IMG/VR virus record: IMGVR_UViG_3300035698_007423
Coordinates: 1 to 32,538 of that record
Reading direction: 5' to 3' (one strand)
Origin: a virus
DNA: 32,538 bases
Positions 30,406 through 32,538 of the stretch are shown piece by piece (position 1 is the first letter of the stretch; every line of letters begins with the position of its first letter). The notes under the pieces are model-generated. The model was not told where the DNA came from. It saw nothing but the letters and a program-made list of their open reading frames with translations, and made no database searches. Made by a program: the position numbers and the translations under genes.

Positions 30406-30813
30406 TCAATCACTTAACTGCGGTTTGGCTAAAAAATCAACAGTATCTTCGTCTTCGTAATCATCACTCATTGGCTCATTTAATGTTCGATTATATAATA
30501 TCTCAAAAGCTTCTTCAATGGATGCTTTTTCTCTCTTAAGCCTTTGATTTTCCTTCAATAATCGTTGATTCTCATCAAATTCCGGATAAGGCATCTCATT
30601 CATCGGTACTGAAGAGGGAGAAGGCCAAGGTTCCGGCGGTGGAGAAGGTATTGGATAAGGCCAAGGTTCCGGTGATGGAGAAGGTGGCGGTGGAGGAGGT
30701 GCTGAGTACTTAATTCTTCTGTCAAATAAATCTTCTTGTCGCTTGTACTGTCTTTCTTCTTTAGCGACTTGAATTAACTCTCTAAATATCATAGCAATTA
30801 GTTGACTATTCAT
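30406..30813 (-). CDS. Pro-rich protein with a coiled coil
   Basis: The 135-aa protein has three parts: a basic helical N-terminus (about 1-35), a Pro-rich segment (about 38-70) with two copies of a 12-residue unit containing PEPWP, and a C-terminal acidic coiled coil (NQRLLKENQRLKREKASIEE). The unit repeats also at DNA level. There is no signal peptide. No family is recognised. The Pro-rich rod joined to a coiled coil suggests a structural spacer or scaffold-like protein. The start overlaps the end of the upstream gene by 8 bases. Ribosome binding site GGGAG. Confidence 0.7.
   Translation of the reverse strand: MNSQLIAMIFRELIQVAKEERQYKRQEDLFDRRIKYSAPPPPPPSPSPEPWPYPIPSPPPEPWPSPSSVPMNEMPYPEFDENQRLLKENQRLKREKASIEEAFEILYNRTLNEPMSDDYEDEDTVDFLAKPQLSD
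30621..30685. repeat. Tandem coding repeat, two 29-bp copies with a 36-bp period
   Basis: Two copies beginning AAGGCCAAGGTTCCGG (30621-30649 and 30657-30685) match at 27 of 29 bases and encode the PEPWP-containing Pro-rich segment of the minus-strand gene. They are a recent in-frame duplication and could vary in number between isolates. The 36-bp period equals that of the terminal array, but the sequences are unrelated. Confidence 0.8.
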
Positions 30814-31399
30814 CCATTTCTCCCGTAATTCGTTTTAATTCATCGTTATCTAAGATAACCGTATTTTTACCTATCTCTAAGTAACCCCTTACTTCTACAT
30901 CTCCTCCGATAACTGCTTTGTCCTTTACTTCAACACAGTTACAAAGAACTGCTTTGTCCTTAATCACAGCACTTCCTTTAACAAGTACATCATCTGAAAC
31001 AGTAACATAATCAGTTACTTCAGCTGCATCTGTAATCTCTGCATATCCCTTAACAACTGAAAGCCTTGAAATAGTGGCCTTCCCAGAAATATCTGCATGA
31101 CCATCAACTCTTGCTGAATCTTTTACTACTGCAGAGTCCCTTACAGTCGATTTACCGGTTATTTTACAATGATCCGATACAACACACTGATTCCGTAATT
31201 GGGCATCTCCTGTGACCTCTGAATGGCCTATAGCGGAGGCATTGTCATATATCCAACAGTTACCTTCCTGAGATAGATTATGTTTCCATCGAATATGTCC
31301 TCCAAGATCTCCTTTTCTAACATCATTAAAACTTTTGGAGGCTTGAATACGATAAAGTCCAATAATGGTTCCTTTTCGTAAAAAGTATTTATTTGTCAT
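30806..31399 (-). CDS. Hexapeptide-repeat left-handed beta-helix protein
   Basis: The 197-aa protein begins with a short domain (TNKYFLRKGTIIGLYRIQAS, then GDLGGHI). It then shows about 20 consecutive six-residue turns of the form [VI]-x-[DG]-x-A-x (AVVKDSARVDGHADISGKA and so on), a left-handed parallel beta-helix as in hexapeptide transferases and YdcK-like proteins. No acyltransferase His or acceptor site is recognisable. It is coupled to the Pro-rich gene and follows endolysin. A structural or receptor-contacting role is possible. ATG 31399 follows GGAG; the longer start at 31438 has no ribosome binding site. Confidence 0.8.
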   Translation of the reverse strand: MTNKYFLRKGTIIGLYRIQASKSFNDVRKGDLGGHIRWKHNLSQEGNCWIYDNASAIGHSEVTGDAQLRNQCVVSDHCKITGKSTVRDSAVVKDSARVDGHADISGKATISRLSVVKGYAEITDAAEVTDYVTVSDDVLVKGSAVIKDKAVLCNCVEVKDKAVIGGDVEVRGYLEIGKNTVILDNDELKRITGEMDE

Positions 31400-31484
31400 A
31401 GTGAGACTCCTATAAGAATATGCTTCGTATCTAAACATAGTTCATTAGTCGTCTTATTTCTAGTTACAACAGATGAATGGTCTA

Positions 31485-31979
31485 TTATACCCACGTAACG
31501 TCTGTTAGATACTGCATGTGACCTACTTCATCTAACATTAGAACAGCCTTATAATCGAATACAGGACATGTTTTTGCAGAGACTTCACAATGTCCATGGA
31601 AGGTTACTCTATTGTCATATAACCCATCATAGTGCTGACACAGTTGATACAGTGTTTCTAATTGAGAAGGTGTGAATCGCTCTTTAACTAAACCATGGCA
31701 ACATACCGCTAATGTATTAACATTATTGCCTCCTTGGGCTGCCGGTATCTTTTCTAAACTTCTTCCTGTTGCTAAAACTCCTTTCTTATCAATAACATAA
31801 TGGTACCCAATACCATTCCATCCCTTCTGTTTGTGCCACTGATCAATTGTTTCTGCTAAATAAGAACCTTCTAATCGAGGACTTTCATTGTCACTTGCTG
31901 AACAATGAATAAAGAATCGAGTGACTAATCTTTTGGGCTTAACACAATCATCAACTGAAAGGACGTTAAAATCAGACAT
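31485..31979 (-). CDS. Endolysin: N-acetylmuramoyl-L-alanine amidase (T7 lysozyme-like)
   Basis: The 164-aa protein is an amidase_2 enzyme. FFIHCSA gives the zinc ligand H25, GIGYHYVI the catalytic Tyr (Y59), and HCEVSAKTCPVFD gives H130, K136 and C138. These have the same spacing as H122, K128 and C130 of T7 lysozyme. It cleaves the amide bond between MurNAc and L-Ala in peptidoglycan. There is no signal peptide, so it needs a holin-type pore, probably from the next upstream gene (32000). Ribosome binding site GGAGAG. T7 lysozyme also inhibits its phage RNA polymerase, but no such polymerase is encoded here. Confidence 0.93.
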   Translation of the reverse strand: MSDFNVLSVDDCVKPKRLVTRFFIHCSASDNESPRLEGSYLAETIDQWHKQKGWNGIGYHYVIDKKGVLATGRSLEKIPAAQGGNNVNTLAVCCHGLVKERFTPSQLETLYQLCQHYDGLYDNRVTFHGHCEVSAKTCPVFDYKAVLMLDEVGHMQYLTDVTWV

Positions 31980-31999
31980 TTAACTTCTCTCCTAAAATC

Positions 32000-32254
32000 T
32001 TAGTGCTTGTTTTCTAACAGAATTGCAATAATCCGATCTAATTTGGCATCCACATTGTTTATCTTATTTTCTAGGGGATTTACCCTATCATGGATGCGCT
32101 GTCTAACGTCTTCTGTAACGACAAAATGTCTCTGTGACTTCTCTAATTTATCAATCCGTAACACCAATTTATTCATAAACATTTTTCCCATTCCTGCTAT
32201 TCCAGTAAAAAAAGCAACAACGAGAGGATATATAATCTCTTGAAGATACTCCAT
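32000..32254 (-). CDS. Small membrane protein with coiled coil, holin or spanin candidate
   Basis: The 84-aa protein has one N-terminal membrane helix (about residues 7-25, IIYPLVVAFFTGIAGMGKM), then a basic, coiled-coil tail to the end. It is the first gene of the late arm and lies 20 bases upstream of the endolysin gene, so a lysis role is likely. One membrane helix and a charged tail fit a class III-like holin or an i-spanin; no separate o-spanin lipoprotein is visible. Ribosome binding site GGGGAGGAAG. Confidence 0.7.
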   Translation of the reverse strand: MEYLQEIIYPLVVAFFTGIAGMGKMFMNKLVLRIDKLEKSQRHFVVTEDVRQRIHDRVNPLENKINNVDAKLDRIIAILLENKH

Positions 32255-32295
32255 AGATGTTCTTCCTCCCCTGTCAATGAATATGAGGAAGCCTC

Positions 32296-32321
32296 GGAAG
32301 CTTACTTAAAATAAGTCTTCC
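32296..32321. other. Stem-loop in the 5' leader of the late transcript
   Basis: GGAAG (32296-32300) and ACTTA (32304-32308) pair with CTTCC (32317-32321) and TAAGT (32312-32316) around an AAA loop, with a 3-base bulge. It lies about 40-70 bases upstream of the first late gene. As an mRNA leader structure it could affect stability or translation of the lysis genes; there is no T-run, so a terminator is unlikely. Confidence 0.45.
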
Positions 32322-32415
32322 TAGTTCTGCTTATTCTCCCTTATGTATATATACGTAATAACATCCAATATTTATTAAAATATCTTAATATATATTTACT
32401 CTATTATATATATTA
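32322..32415. promoter_or_regulatory. AT-rich divergent control region, probable late promoter
   Basis: This noncoding stretch is dominated by A and T (TATATATACGTAATAACAT and similar). On the minus strand it offers a perfect TATAAT (32408-32403) without a good -35 partner, and an AATAAATA (32376-32369) resembling the TATAAATA -10 element of T4 late promoters. A promoter for the minus arm must lie here or in the adjacent array, because no other divergent gap exists. Which element is used cannot be decided from sequence. Confidence 0.4.
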
Positions 32416-32538
32416 ATAGTATTAGTAGTAGTTACAGTAGTTATAGTCTTTATAGTATTAGTAGTAGTTACAGTAGTTATAGTCTTTATAGTATTAGTAG
32501 TAGTTACAGTAGTTATAGTCTTTATAGTATTAGTAGTA
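32416..32538. repeat. Terminal direct repeat made of 36-bp tandem units (right copy)
   Basis: Units at 32416-32451, 32452-32487 and 32488-32523 plus 15 bases of a fourth are identical to 1-123. When the ends are joined, the genome closes into a circle of 32415 bp with at least 3.4 units. See the left copy for interpretation. Confidence 0.9.

Noticed and set aside
32389-32538. Open frame through the repeat array encoding repeats of IVLVVVTVVIVF (36 bp is 12 codons)
   Set aside because: There is no start codon or ribosome binding site in that frame on either side, and it ends at a TAA shortly after the array. The openness follows from the repeat length and lack of stops in one unit.
32416-32538. 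T7-type promoter resemblance on the minus strand of the repeat (TAATAC then ACTATAA)
   Set aside because: The spacing is 7 instead of 5 bases, the initiation region does not match, and no phage RNA polymerase gene is present.
1-32538. Alternative genetic code with TGA as Trp, suggested by the TGA at 23077
   Set aside because: TGA ends other clear genes, for example the ClpX-like gene, the exonuclease gene and RusA, so it is a normal stop here.
1-32538. tRNA genes or lysogeny genes (integrase, repressor, att sites)
   Set aside because: No cloverleaf-like sequence was noticed in the gaps and no gene product shows recombinase or repressor motifs; gaps are mostly too short for tRNA genes.

Overview
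The window is best read as one complete or near-complete genome of a tailed dsDNA phage (Caudoviricetes), about 32.4 kb unique, with siphovirus-type morphology. Its first 123 bases are identical to its last 123 bases, which usually means a circular or circularly permuted assembly, and both ends lie inside the same 36-bp tandem repeat. The DNA is AT-rich. Almost every gene has a GGAG/GAGG Shine-Dalgarno site, and the replication genes resemble those of proteobacterial phages. A Gram-negative (probably gammaproteobacterial, possibly aquatic) host is my inference; nothing in the sequence names it. I see no integrase, repressor, tRNA, CRISPR array or RNA polymerase.

The layout is two convergent arms that diverge from the repeat/AT-rich region (32322-32538 joined to 1-280). 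The plus arm (281-13334) is early and replicative. It begins with small membrane and helical proteins, including four that look like paralogues, and a sigma-70 region-2-only protein. These are followed by a T7-gp4-like primase-helicase interrupted by an intein, a permuted papain-like peptidase, a probable ssDNA-binding protein, a family A DNA polymerase, a MazG-like dNTP pyrophosphohydrolase, a ClpX-like unfoldase, a 5'-3' exonuclease, a metallophosphoesterase and a DUF1289 zinc-type protein. The minus arm (32254 down to 13353) is late. In order of transcription it holds lysis genes (membrane protein, T7-lysozyme-like amidase), a beta-helix protein, a Pro-rich protein, small terminase, RusA, large terminase, portal, SPP1-gp7-like head protein, scaffold, P22-like coat protein, an intrinsic terminator, head-tail connectors, tail tube, frameshifted tail chaperones, a short tape measure, and tail-tip/fibre proteins.

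How it may work together: primase-helicase, polymerase, SSB, exonuclease and RusA form a T7-style replisome and recombination set. Terminase, portal, coat and scaffold form the packaging head. The sigma-like protein is the obvious candidate for early-to-late switching, and the ClpX-like protein keeps the ClpP-docking IGF motif, so it could redirect the host ClpP protease. The most notable items are the ClpX homologue, the sigma2-only protein, the Walker-A intein with a damaged endonuclease motif, Leu at the '762' position of the polymerase, a textbook A AAA AAA frameshift site, a virion gene whose stop codon is followed by a 27-codon in-frame extension filling the only large gap in its cluster, and several small genes found by reading the gaps (281-352, 391-561, 1946-2122, 20643-20813, 29474-29611).
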